Origin: Spirochaetota bacterium
GTDB taxonomy: Bacteria; Spirochaetota; Spirochaetia; Treponematales; Treponemataceae
Direction: 5' to 3'
DNA: 5,494 bases
Assembly (NCBI GenBank): GCA_022704725.1
Contig: JAKJFV010000127.1
Location: 1 to 5,494 of the forward strand
Position numbers and translations under genes: made by a program. Positions 1-5,494 of the stretch are shown piece by piece. The notes beneath the pieces were generated by a model. That model worked only from the letters and a program-made list of their open reading frames with translations, was not told where the DNA came from and searched no databases. Within the stretch, counting starts at the first letter, position 1. Each line of letters begins with the position of its first letter.

Positions 1-1153
1 GGTGATCATAATGGCGAGTCATGGAAATATCTGCATGTCCGATAACTGCTCTAAGTTTGTCATCGGGTAATACTCCTCGAAGAAGAGAGTTACAAAGATG
101 GCGAAGTCCATGAAAATATAATGCCCGTCCCTGCCTGCTTTTTGGAGAAGGCTTCTCTCCTGTATCATTGGGAATCCCGATTTTCTCGAGTGCCTCATAA
201 TACCATTGCTCAATACGCTTTCCAACAACAGGTTTTTCTCCGGTTTTCTCATCCCAAAACACAAAGCCGTTGTGCCACGGGTTTCTGGATGAAAGATCTC
301 GAAGTTCAGAGAGAAAAGATTCTGGAACTGGAACAATACGGGAGCGCTTGCCTTTTGGGGACTTTATACCGTATATTTTATCCCAAGAGTGATTAATGAA
401 AAGATGATCATCCTTGATGTCCTCCAGCCTGAGAGCTATGATTTCTCCAAGCCGGAGACCGGCAATAAGGGCAAGAGTAAACGAGAGCCTGCCCCGTTCG
501 TCAGACCAATTGAGGGATAAGAGAGCTTTGACTTCTTCTGTTTCAAGAATACCTTTTTCGGCGTTTTTTACGCCGAGGGGACGGATGGAAGCAGATGGAT
601 TTCGAGGTAAGATACCGAGTCGATAGGCTTCCTTGAATCCGATTGAAACGGACTGTAGTATATTGTTAAGTGTTTGAGCATGCAGTCCGCTCTTATCTTT
701 CAAGGTCATAAACCAATTTTCGAGTTTACCGGTAGTGATTTGAGACAGCTTAAGTTCACCAAGAGTAGGATTAAAATATCTTATAATCCAACTCTTACAG
801 GTTTTGCAATAGGATCTACCAAGGGCATCACTCTTACGAGCGAGTCGTCCTTTGATGTAAGGGCTGGTCTCCCAGTCCCAGAACTCGGCGAGGTATTCAC
901 CGGCTTTCCGGTCTCCGAATCCTCTCGTGGCAACGAGACCTCGTTTAATAGCTTCTGCAGCCACAGCACGGGCACCTGCAGGAGTACAAATATCCCATTC
1001 ATCGGGATCGAGATTCATGTTAATAGCTAATTGTCGTATAGATAAGCCTGTACGATAGGATCCTTTTTCGGGATCCCAAAATTGAACATAAAAGGAGCGC
1101 TTACGACTGGAAGAAACGCGGCGGCGATACAGAGAAAAGGGGGTATGCCACAT
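1..1153 (-). CDS. Tyrosine recombinase (phage/island integrase), cut by the left window edge
   Basis: Site-specific recombinase that would integrate and excise a mobile element. The frame gives 384 residues before the window ends. The N-terminal region (about 1-75) is basic and carries a Phe-Trp-Asp segment likely to be part of an arm-binding domain. A SAM-like core-binding domain follows (about 75-190) with an odd C116-x-x-C119 pair. The catalytic domain shows the family residues: R234 in GLRLGE, lysine(s) of the beta hairpin in SPKGK (264-269), H348-x-x-R351 in HGLRH, H373 in GHADIS, and nucleophile Y382 in TRHYDH, nine residues after H373 as is usual. Only a short C-terminal tail is missing. 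The ATG at 1153 is chosen because GAGG lies 8 bases upstream (1162-1165) and an in-frame TGA lies a few codons further up. The gene is richer in GC than the rest of the window and sits next to a tRNA 3' end, so it is very likely horizontally acquired. Nothing suggests a frameshift. Confidence 0.97.
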   Translation of the reverse strand, partial: MWHTPFSLYRRRVSSSRKRSFYVQFWDPEKGSYRTGLSIRQLAINMNLDPDEWDICTPAGARAVAAEAIKRGLVATRGFGDRKAGEYLAEFWDWETSPYIKGRLARKSDALGRSYCKTCKSWIIRYFNPTLGELKLSQITTGKLENWFMTLKDKSGLHAQTLNNILQSVSIGFKEAYRLGILPRNPSASIRPLGVKNAEKGILETEEVKALLSLNWSDERGRLSFTLALIAGLRLGEIIALRLEDIKDDHLFINHSWDKIYGIKSPKGKRSRIVPVPESFLSELRDLSSRNPWHNGFVFWDEKTGEKPVVGKRIEQWYYEALEKIGIPNDTGEKPSPKSRQGRALYFHGLRHLCNSLLRGVLPDDKLRAVIGHADISMTRHYDH

Positions 1154-1173
1154 GATAGATACCTCATCAGTTC

Positions 1174-1193
1174 ATCTGACACTTTATCTGACA
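1174..1193 (-). repeat. Two 8-base direct repeats (TGTCAGAT) upstream of the integrase gene
   Basis: On the minus strand the octamer TGTCAGAT occurs at 1193-1186 and again at 1181-1174, exactly 12 bases apart, ending just ahead of the integrase ribosome binding site. Short direct repeats beside an integrase gene are often arm-type sites for the integrase or sites for an excisionase or repressor. That role is inference; the repeat itself is seen directly. No convincing sigma70 promoter was found for the integrase between 1154 and 1226. Confidence 0.45.
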
Positions 1194-1221
1194 GTGGCCT
1201 TTCCGGAGCCTTAACGGCTGG

Positions 1222-1261
1222 AAAACAAAAAAGGCAATTCCTTATAACATAAGAAATTGCC
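1222..1261 (-). terminator. Intrinsic terminator after tRNA-Leu
   Basis: On the minus strand GGCAATT-T-CTTAT pairs with ATAAG-G-AATTGCC (1261-1233): 7 base pairs, one T-G wobble, then 5 base pairs, closed by a 3-base loop. Six T residues follow directly (1232-1227). It starts 3 bases after the tRNA discriminator base, so it probably ends the tRNA transcript and any read-through from the transporter gene upstream. It also insulates the integrase from that transcription. Confidence 0.9.
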
Positions 1262-1264
1262 TCT

Positions 1265-1298
1265 TGCCCGGAACAAGACTTGAACTTGCACACCCTTT
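1265..1298 (-). other. Putative attachment site (att) in the 3' part of tRNA-Leu
   Basis: Tyrosine recombinases often integrate in the T-arm/3' end of a tRNA and restore an intact gene. Here the integrase begins 111 bases past the tRNA 3' end and is transcribed away from it, the usual layout at an element end. The exact core cannot be set, because the matching direct repeat at the far end of the element is left of the window. Location is inference from context only. Confidence 0.4.
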
Positions 1299-1348
1299 CG
1301 AGCTCTAGTACCTGAAACTAGCGTGTCTACCAATTCCACCATCCGGGC
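1265..1348 (-). tRNA. tRNA-Leu (anticodon CAG)
   Basis: An 84-base class II tRNA reading CTG codons. The acceptor stem GCCCGGA pairs with TCCGGGC, followed by discriminator A at 1265. The D stem is GTG/CAC with a GG-containing loop. The anticodon stem CTAGT/ACTAG encloses the loop TTCAGGT, giving anticodon CAG at 1314-1312. A long variable arm (GCTC-GAAA-GGGT) is typical of leucine tRNAs. The T stem GCAAG/CTTGT encloses TTCAAGT. The 3' CCA is not encoded (AGA follows the discriminator), so it must be added by CCA-adding enzyme. It has its own promoter upstream and a strong terminator directly after it. The gene is intact despite the integrase next to its 3' end. Confidence 0.98.
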
Positions 1349-1360
1349 TCAGCAGAATAG

Positions 1361-1390
1361 ACTATAACAAAAAAATCAGTCCACTGTCAA
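1361..1390 (-). promoter_or_regulatory. Sigma70-type promoter of tRNA-Leu
   Basis: On the minus strand a perfect -35 TTGACA (1390-1385) is followed by an 18-base spacer with a T-run and a -10 TATAGT (1366-1361). Transcription would start around 1355, a few bases before the mature 5' end at 1348. The promoter lies directly after the stop codon of the transporter gene (1402). Confidence 0.8.
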
Positions 1391-1401
1391 TATGCTGTTT
1401 A

Positions 1402-2277
1402 CTAAATTTCAATTCCTAAAAAGTGTTTCACTAAAAGACCAATTCCAAAGGAAACGGCAGCAACTACAATACTAATTCCAGCCATCTCTGCAAAACGCTT
1501 TCCAAAAGGCAGATCTTTTGCAACAGAAATATAGTAAGTAAAAACAAAAATAATTACTACCACTACCGATAATAAAATTATCAAAGCAGGAACAAAAGCG
1601 TCCTGAGGAAGAAGCAGATACGGAAGAACTAAAAAGACGACAGTCATAAGATAAACGCTGCCGGTATAAAGGGATGACTTCAAAGGATTTGGATGACCGT
1701 CAGACCTGGCTGATAAATATTCGCTTGAAGTCATTGATAATGTAGCGGAAATACCTGTAATTAGGCCTGAGAGAGCTACGAGACGGTTATTCTGCAGAGC
1801 GAAAGTAAGGCCTGCAAGCGTACCGGTTAATTCAACAAGAGCATCACTTAAGCCCAGTACCATCGATCCAACATACTGCAGTCTTTCCTCATCGAGCATG
1901 CCCAGAAGCTGGCTCTCATGCCGGTCTTCATCCTGAGCTATTTTTTTTGCATCGGGCACTTCCTGTGAAATCTTATCATATAATGCAGAAGCTCCGTCTT
2001 CACCCTTTTCCATTAGTTTTAAAGCAAATGTATACCCAAAAACCCTTGCGAGAAAGGTAAAAAAGAGAATACGAAGTTTATTCGGCTTAACAGTGACACC
2101 GGTAATTTTCTCCCAAATTCCGGCATGGACTTTTTCTTCTTCGCCAATTTTTCTCAAAATAGTACTGTTTTTTTCATCTTTCACAAAAGAAGCAATTTTT
2201 TGATAAATAAAATACTCTGTTATCTCGCCTTTTTGCATAGTTAGTAAAATCTTTCTTGTTTTTCCGCTTATTTCCAT
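1402..2277 (-). CDS. Ferritin-like/VIT1-CCC1 family metal (iron/manganese) transporter
   Basis: A 291-residue inner membrane protein that probably moves Fe2+ or Mn2+ across the membrane. The cytoplasmic N-terminal half is a rubrerythrin/ferritin-like four-helix domain with a full set of likely di-iron ligands: E21, E48-x-x-H51, E90 and E117-x-x-H120. From about 135 on, a VIT1/CCC1 transporter domain follows, with five hydrophobic segments (about 135-161, 165-187, 204-224, 230-256, 266-288). Family hallmarks are GLSDALVELTG, with the likely metal-pathway D145, and SMTSSEYLSAR with M182. The ATG at 2277 is preferred over an in-frame ATG at 2319, because a perfect AAGGAGG lies 6 bases before it (2290-2284) and the upstream 14 codons overlap that site. 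It follows alr by 53 bases on the same strand with no clear terminator between, so co-transcription is likely. The metal (iron or manganese) and direction cannot be told from sequence. The homologous ferritin-CCC1 architecture is known in bacteria and archaea. Confidence 0.93.
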   Translation of the reverse strand: MEISGKTRKILLTMQKGEITEYFIYQKIASFVKDEKNSTILRKIGEEEKVHAGIWEKITGVTVKPNKLRILFFTFLARVFGYTFALKLMEKGEDGASALYDKISQEVPDAKKIAQDEDRHESQLLGMLDEERLQYVGSMVLGLSDALVELTGTLAGLTFALQNNRLVALSGLITGISATLSMTSSEYLSARSDGHPNPLKSSLYTGSVYLMTVVFLVLPYLLLPQDAFVPALIILLSVVVVIIFVFTYYISVAKDLPFGKRFAEMAGISIVVAAVSFGIGLLVKHFLGIEI

Positions 2278-2283
2278 AATCAG

Positions 2284-2290
2284 CCTCCTT
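2284..2290 (-). promoter_or_regulatory. Strong ribosome binding site that sets the transporter start
   Basis: AAGGAGG on the minus strand, 6 bases before the ATG at 2277. It is the best Shine-Dalgarno match in the window and rules in favour of the 291-residue form over the 305-residue one. Confidence 0.85.
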
Positions 2291-2330
2291 AAAATAGTCT
2301 TTTTTGTGGTATAAAACACCTTTATAACAA

Positions 2331-3470
2331 TTAAACGTAAATTCTTTTAACTCTTTGCCCAATACTTGTTAAAACTTCATAGGAAATTGTCTTCGCAACT
2401 GCTGCAAAATCATCAGCGGTAAGACAGTTGCTGTTCGGCCCAAAAAATATTACAGTGTCGCCTTCATTAATAGAATCATCATTGCCAAGGTCTGCCATGC
2501 ACTGATCCATACAAATACGTCCTATAATGGGGTACTTTTTTCCATTAATCGAAACACAAATCCCCGGCGAAAAAGAACGATGCAAACCATCTGCATACCC
2601 CATTGGTATGGTTGCTATGGTAGTGTTAGATTCAGATACCCAGGTTCTTCCGTATGACACAGGCTGACCTTTTTCTATAGTTTTTATTTGAGAAATCTTT
2701 GAACATAATTCCATAACAGGTTTTAATCCGGTAAAATCAGGATACTCAGATTGCATATACTGAGCAATAATTGGATTTGGATAATAGCCGTAAGCTGCTA
2801 TTCCAGGACGAATCATGTTAAAACAGGAATCCGGATGCAGAAATACAGCACCTGAATTAGAACAATGAATAATACCCGGCTCTATTCCAAGACTTACAAT
2901 AGAATTAACAGCATTGGTGAATAGCTTTATCTGATGCTGTGTAAACTGTATGTCACTATCATCAAGAGTGTCAGAAACACTCAGATGTGTACACACCCCA
3001 TCGAGACAAAGTTCTTTACATGAATCAATGAAAGCAGCAAGTGAACTTGTCTGGTCCGGAGGACAACCTATTCTGCCCATACCGGTGTCGATTTTTATAT
3101 GAACATGAGCCCTTGTATTTTGTTTTTTTGCACTTTGTGCAAGCAGGACTGCGTATTCTTTAGAATGAACAAAAGAAGTGAGTTCATTATCAACAACGGC
3201 ATCAATTTCTTCTTTACCCGCAATACTCAGTAATAGTATAGGACATCGAATATTATTTGCCCTTAATTCGGCGCCCTCCTCTGCTGTTGCAACAGCAAGA
3301 TATTCAACACCTGCCGCTAAGGCTTCCACAGCCATTCGTACAGCCCCGTGACCATAGGCTTGAGCTTTAACAGGGATGCACATCTTTACCGATGGATGAT
3401 ACAGATTGCGGATTGACAGTATATTATTTACAAAATTTTCTATATAAATATTTGCAGTTTTTGTGCTCAT
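2331..3470 (-). CDS. alr: Alanine racemase
   Basis: PLP enzyme of the cytosol that interconverts L- and D-alanine, feeding D-Ala into peptidoglycan. It has 379 residues, normal for the family. The N-terminal TIM barrel carries the PLP lysine K35 in VKAQAYGHG (with Y39), K126 and R133 in the KIDTGMGRIG loop, H162, S204 and R221 in MIRPGIAAYG. The C-terminal beta domain has the second catalytic base Y292 in PMGYADG, and M321-D322-Q323. All catalytic residues are present, so it should be active. One oddity is Q37, where most homologues have D or N (KADAYGHG/KANAYGHG). The frame is open to a GTG at 3497, but the ATG at 3470 is chosen because STKTANIYIE aligns with the usual family N-terminus. No good Shine-Dalgarno precedes either, and the candidate promoter places the transcript start almost at this ATG. 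It is transcribed away from the lipoprotein gene and is probably first in a unit with the metal transporter. Confidence 0.97.
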   Translation of the reverse strand: MSTKTANIYIENFVNNILSIRNLYHPSVKMCIPVKAQAYGHGAVRMAVEALAAGVEYLAVATAEEGAELRANNIRCPILLLSIAGKEEIDAVVDNELTSFVHSKEYAVLLAQSAKKQNTRAHVHIKIDTGMGRIGCPPDQTSSLAAFIDSCKELCLDGVCTHLSVSDTLDDSDIQFTQHQIKLFTNAVNSIVSLGIEPGIIHCSNSGAVFLHPDSCFNMIRPGIAAYGYYPNPIIAQYMQSEYPDFTGLKPVMELCSKISQIKTIEKGQPVSYGRTWVSESNTTIATIPMGYADGLHRSFSPGICVSINGKKYPIIGRICMDQCMADLGNDDSINEGDTVIFFGPNSNCLTADDFAAVAKTISYEVLTSIGQRVKRIYV

Positions 3471-3478
3471 GAAATACA

Positions 3479-3507
3479 ATGATATACTTACAAACACTTA
3501 TTTTCAA
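3479..3507 (-). promoter_or_regulatory. Candidate sigma70 promoter of alr
   Basis: On the minus strand TTGAAA (3507-3502), a 17-base spacer and TATCAT (3484-3479). Transcription would begin about 3473-3470, at or within a few bases of the ATG, giving a leaderless or nearly leaderless mRNA. This agrees with the missing Shine-Dalgarno. The region is very AT-rich, so chance matches are possible. Confidence 0.45.
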
Positions 3508-3532
3508 TATATAATGCAACTTATATTGAAAA
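3501..3532. repeat. Perfect 11-base inverted repeat, candidate operator between divergent genes
   Basis: TTTTCAATATA (3501-3511) and TATATTGAAAA (3522-3532) are exact reverse complements around the 10-base centre TAATGCAACT. The left arm contains the candidate -35 of alr, and the right arm overlaps the candidate -35 of the lipoprotein operon. One bound dimer could therefore control both directions. It does not match the usual Rex operator (TTGTGA-N6-TCACAA type). There is no T-run fitting a terminator and no coding region ends here. The regulator is unknown. Confidence 0.7.
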
Positions 3533-3549
3533 AATCAGGTTTCTATAAT
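3521..3549 (+). promoter_or_regulatory. Candidate promoter of the lipoprotein-rex operon
   Basis: A perfect -10 TATAAT (3544-3549) lies 17 bases after a weak -35 TTATAT (3521-3526). The start would be near 3556, leaving a leader of about 22 bases with the ribosome binding site GAGAGGA (3562-3568). The weak -35 lies under the inverted repeat, which fits an activated or repressed promoter. Confidence 0.5.
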
Positions 3550-3577
3550 AAAATAACTATTGAGAGGATTTTTAAAA

Positions 3578-4597
3578 ATGAATAAAAATGTGTTTATAAA
3601 ATTATTAGGTACAGTATATGTTTTATCTGTCTTTTTTTCGTGCACAACAGCTCCGGTAAAAGAAGACGTGATTCCCCAAAATAGTGAAAGTAATGTTATT
3701 GAAGATACAGAAGTACAAGAGTATCTGCCGGAAAATACAGTAATATATGATGATAACAAAACCACTATTGATCCGGTTATTGAGTACGAAAAAAAAGCTG
3801 CTTCTGTAACACTATCGCTTCTTATTCTACCCTCACCCTCAATCAAGGGAACAAGCTTTAAAAAACCTTTTTCAATCAAGGTTAACAATGCTGACGGTTC
3901 CGAAGCTGCTAATTTCCCAATTACAATTGAATATCCAAATAACATTACTAACGGCGTTATTGAATTTGCAACGGCTACAGTTCAAACTGATGAACACGGA
4001 ATTATTGAATTTATTAGTCCGCCTGCAAATTTTTCATGCAGTTCTGTTATTTCTTTCTATCCTGCGCCGGATGTACATTCAACTGATATTGAACCAATAA
4101 TTCAAAGGGTATCGTTAAAGGTTCCTTTTCTTGTAAAAACGAATTTAACCAGTGCGGGCGGATCAATTTGCCTTGTTGATTATGATAAACAAGGAAGGGC
4201 CATAACTGATAACGGCTTAACATCATCTGCAGTCCTTGGAAATTTAATCCGCAGCGGTTTTTCACGCATCGGAAATGCAGAGTTTTATAAGGAAGTTGCT
4301 GACGGGGATAATACTATCCTATACAAAAAAGCACAAGATTTATTCGGCTCAATTACTTCATATTTTATTTATGGAACAGTAAAATATTTAAATACTCCTG
4401 TAAAGGATGAGCAGGGTTTATATACTGTAGATCTAACTGCAGATATTATTTGCATCGATATGAAAACAAATGCTGAATTATTTAAAACTAAAGTTGAGGT
4501 TACTGGAACGGGAAAAACCGAAAACAGTGCTTTAAATAATGCTAGAAACGAACAGTTAGCGCCTTTGCTGGCTGAAAAAATTATGTACGGTATATAA
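3578..4597 (+). CDS. Putative lipoprotein with CsgG/LpoB/LPP20-like C-terminal region
   Basis: I do not recognise this as a named gene. The 339-residue product starts with a basic N-terminus and a hydrophobic stretch ending in VFFSC (C22), a relaxed lipobox as accepted in spirochaetes. It should be exported and lipid-anchored. After an acidic, probably flexible linker (about 23-75), residues about 95-165 look like a beta-sandwich of bacterial Ig/Big-1 style, with DGSEAANFPITIEYP and the turn TDEHGIIEF. The C-terminal part (about 195-339) resembles periplasmic lipoproteins of the CsgG/LpoB/LPP20 type: a helix with SAVLGNLIRSGF, a strand with SYFIYGTVKYL, a strand pair around VDLTADIICIDMKTNAELF, then GTGKTENSA leading into a final helix. 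The ATG at 3578 has GAGAGGA 9 bases upstream; an in-frame TTG at 3560 has nothing comparable. It precedes rex by only 16 bases, which suggests one transcript. Its role, perhaps in envelope assembly, is a guess. Confidence 0.85.
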   Translation: MNKNVFIKLLGTVYVLSVFFSCTTAPVKEDVIPQNSESNVIEDTEVQEYLPENTVIYDDNKTTIDPVIEYEKKAASVTLSLLILPSPSIKGTSFKKPFSIKVNNADGSEAANFPITIEYPNNITNGVIEFATATVQTDEHGIIEFISPPANFSCSSVISFYPAPDVHSTDIEPIIQRVSLKVPFLVKTNLTSAGGSICLVDYDKQGRAITDNGLTSSAVLGNLIRSGFSRIGNAEFYKEVADGDNTILYKKAQDLFGSITSYFIYGTVKYLNTPVKDEQGLYTVDLTADIICIDMKTNAELFKTKVEVTGTGKTENSALNNARNEQLAPLLAEKIMYGI

Positions 4598-4613
4598 GTA
4601 CCCCGGAGATTCT

Positions 4614-5264
4614 ATGATAAACGAGAAAGTACCTGCAGCTCCTTCAATAAGAAGATTACCATCATACCTGCATATTATAAGACAGGCTCAAAAAGACGGA
4701 TACGAATTTATATCCGGAACAGTAATTGCACAGGAACTTCACCTTGAACCAATTCAAGTACGAAAAGATTTAACAATTACGGGAATAATTGGAAAACCAA
4801 AACGCGGGTATCCTGTTGTCCCTCTCATTGCGGCAATTGAACATTTTCTGGGATGGGACTCTGTAAAAAATGCAGTTATTATTGGAGCTGGAAATCTTGC
4901 AACGGCTCTTACAGGCTACCAGGAATTTCAGCTTCACGGCTTAAACTTTGTGGGAGCCTTTGATTCAGATACATCAAAAATCGGCGGGCATATACACGGA
5001 GTCCCTGTTTTCTCTATGGAAACGCTAAACACTCAGGTAAAAAACTTAGGAGCTACAATAGCAGTAATTACAGTTCCTTCTTCTTATGCACAGGAAACTG
5101 CTGACAAGGCCGTGAGCGCAGGCATTAAATCAATTTGGAACTTTACCAATGTAAAATTAAACCTGCCTGATGATGTTGTCTCTCAAAGAGAAGACCTGAC
5201 ATCAGGATATGCTCTTTTATGTGTTAAAATGGATGCGGACAAACCGAAACGGATTCTTGAATGA
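4614..5264 (+). CDS. rex: Redox-sensing transcriptional repressor Rex
   Basis: Dimeric DNA-binding protein that senses the NADH/NAD+ ratio and typically represses fermentation and respiration genes until NADH builds up. At 216 residues it has the usual length. The N-terminal winged helix (about 10-75) shows RRLPSYL and the recognition helix around QVRKDL (48-53). The Rossmann domain shows the NAD-binding loop GAGNLATAL (91-99), where the third Gly of the common GAGNLG is A96, then FDSD (116-119), whose D117 fits the adenosine ribose contact. ITVPSSYAQETAD, GIKSIWNF and the C-terminal helix that swaps between subunits follow. The wing is unusual: common Rex has SYFGEFGKRGVGY, here it is TITGIIGKPKRGY, so the operator may differ. 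GGAGA lies 4 bases before the ATG. It follows the lipoprotein gene by 16 bases and overlaps the next gene by four. Rex is often autoregulated, but I found no standard Rex box in the window. Confidence 0.94.
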   Translation: MINEKVPAAPSIRRLPSYLHIIRQAQKDGYEFISGTVIAQELHLEPIQVRKDLTITGIIGKPKRGYPVVPLIAAIEHFLGWDSVKNAVIIGAGNLATALTGYQEFQLHGLNFVGAFDSDTSKIGGHIHGVPVFSMETLNTQVKNLGATIAVITVPSSYAQETADKAVSAGIKSIWNFTNVKLNLPDDVVSQREDLTSGYALLCVKMDADKPKRILE

Positions 5265-5494
5265 ACAAGGATGAGTACCAAAGCCAGCTTCTTGAAAACA
5301 GACTCTTAAAACGATATAAGCATCTAAGAAAGTGGGCGAAACGAACATCTGTAAGCTGCTACCGTGTATACGATAAGGATATTCCGGAAATTCCGCTTGC
5401 CATTGATATTTATGAAGACTGCGAAAACTTAAAAATTTATTTACACCTCTCATTATATGAACGCCCGTATGAAAAAGATCAATCAGACGAGGAA
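5261..5494 (+). CDS. Probable RlmK/RlmI-type rRNA methyltransferase, 5' part only
   Basis: Only the first 78 residues are in the window. They contain LLENRLLKRYKHLRKWAKR followed by SCYRVYDKDIPEIPLAIDIYED, which matches the opening of the class I SAM-dependent methyltransferases that modify 23S rRNA (the RlmK half of E. coli RlmL, and RlmI): a helix with N-R-L-x-K, then C/YRxYDxDxPE and a strand with AID-Y. The SAM-binding motifs would lie beyond the right edge, so the reaction cannot be confirmed. The ATG at 5261 overlaps the rex stop codon as ATGA, pointing to translational coupling; only a weak GGA lies 7 bases upstream inside rex. Confidence 0.75.
   Translation, partial: MNKDEYQSQLLENRLLKRYKHLRKWAKRTSVSCYRVYDKDIPEIPLAIDIYEDCENLKIYLHLSLYERPYEKDQSDEE

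Noticed and set aside
674..1030. Open frame on the plus strand opposite the integrase, and similar ones at 121-396 and 414-626
   Set aside because: They lie antisense to a well-supported recombinase, have no family resemblance and no ribosome binding site; they come from the higher GC of that gene.
1027..1293. 88-codon open frame on the minus strand running from the tRNA into the integrase start
   Set aside because: It overlaps the tRNA, the terminator and the true integrase start, and its sequence looks random and cysteine-rich.
1189..1389. TGACAGTGG at 1189-1197 (plus) and again on the minus strand at 1389-1381, in inverted orientation around the tRNA
   Set aside because: Only nine bases, one copy is part of the tRNA promoter -35, and nothing else around the two copies matches; chance is likely.
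2296..2325. Small hairpin GGTGT-TTT-ATACC between alr and the transporter
   Set aside because: Five pairs including a wobble and no proper T-run after it, so too weak to call a terminator.
3535..3945. 136-codon open frame on the minus strand with a hydrophobic look
   Set aside because: It is antisense to the lipoprotein signal peptide and linker; the lipoprotein frame has a better start, a lipobox and a clear C-terminal pattern.
5217..5453. 78-codon open frame on the minus strand at the right end
   Set aside because: It is antisense to the end of rex and to the methyltransferase start, both supported by family motifs.
1..5494. CRISPR array, toxin-antitoxin pair, anti-phage system or riboswitch
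   Set aside because: No regular repeats with spacers, no matching small gene pairs and no recognised riboswitch fold; the leaders are short. Any such cargo would lie left of the window.

Overview
The window looks like bacterial chromosome at the edge of an integrated element. The backbone is AT-rich: counted 60-base lines give about 32% GC in alr and 37% in rex. A lipoprotein signal with a relaxed lipobox (VFFSC), a Rex regulator and the overall protein style suggest an anaerobic spirochaete, perhaps Treponema-like. This placement is from memory of protein style, not from a search, and is only moderately confident.

Left part (1-1264): a tyrosine recombinase gene on the minus strand runs off the left edge just after its catalytic tyrosine. 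It is clearly richer in GC (53% and 57% in two counted lines) and starts about 110 bases from the 3' end of an intact tRNA-Leu(CAG) gene. This is the classic layout of a genomic island or prophage inserted at a tRNA, with the body of the element lying left of the window. A strong intrinsic terminator and a pair of 8-base direct repeats lie between the integrase and the tRNA.

Middle part (1265-3470), all on the minus strand: alanine racemase (alr, D-alanine for peptidoglycan), then a membrane protein joining a ferritin-like di-iron domain to a VIT1/CCC1-type metal transporter, then tRNA-Leu with its own sigma70-like promoter. alr and the transporter are 53 bases apart and may be co-transcribed.

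Right part (3578-5494), all on the plus strand: a lipoprotein with a beta-rich middle and a CsgG/LpoB/LPP20-like C-terminal region, then rex (NADH/NAD+ sensing repressor) after a 16-base gap, then the start of a probable RlmK/RlmI-type rRNA methyltransferase that overlaps rex by four bases (ATGA). The three look like one operon.

The alr and lipoprotein units are transcribed away from each other from a 107-base AT-rich gap. That gap holds a perfect 11-base inverted repeat overlapping the candidate -35 elements of both directions, the best unexplained regulatory signal here. I found no clearly new multi-gene system. The points most worth a second look are this operator candidate, the possibly leaderless alr start, the variant DNA-binding wing of Rex, and the element boundary at tRNA-Leu.
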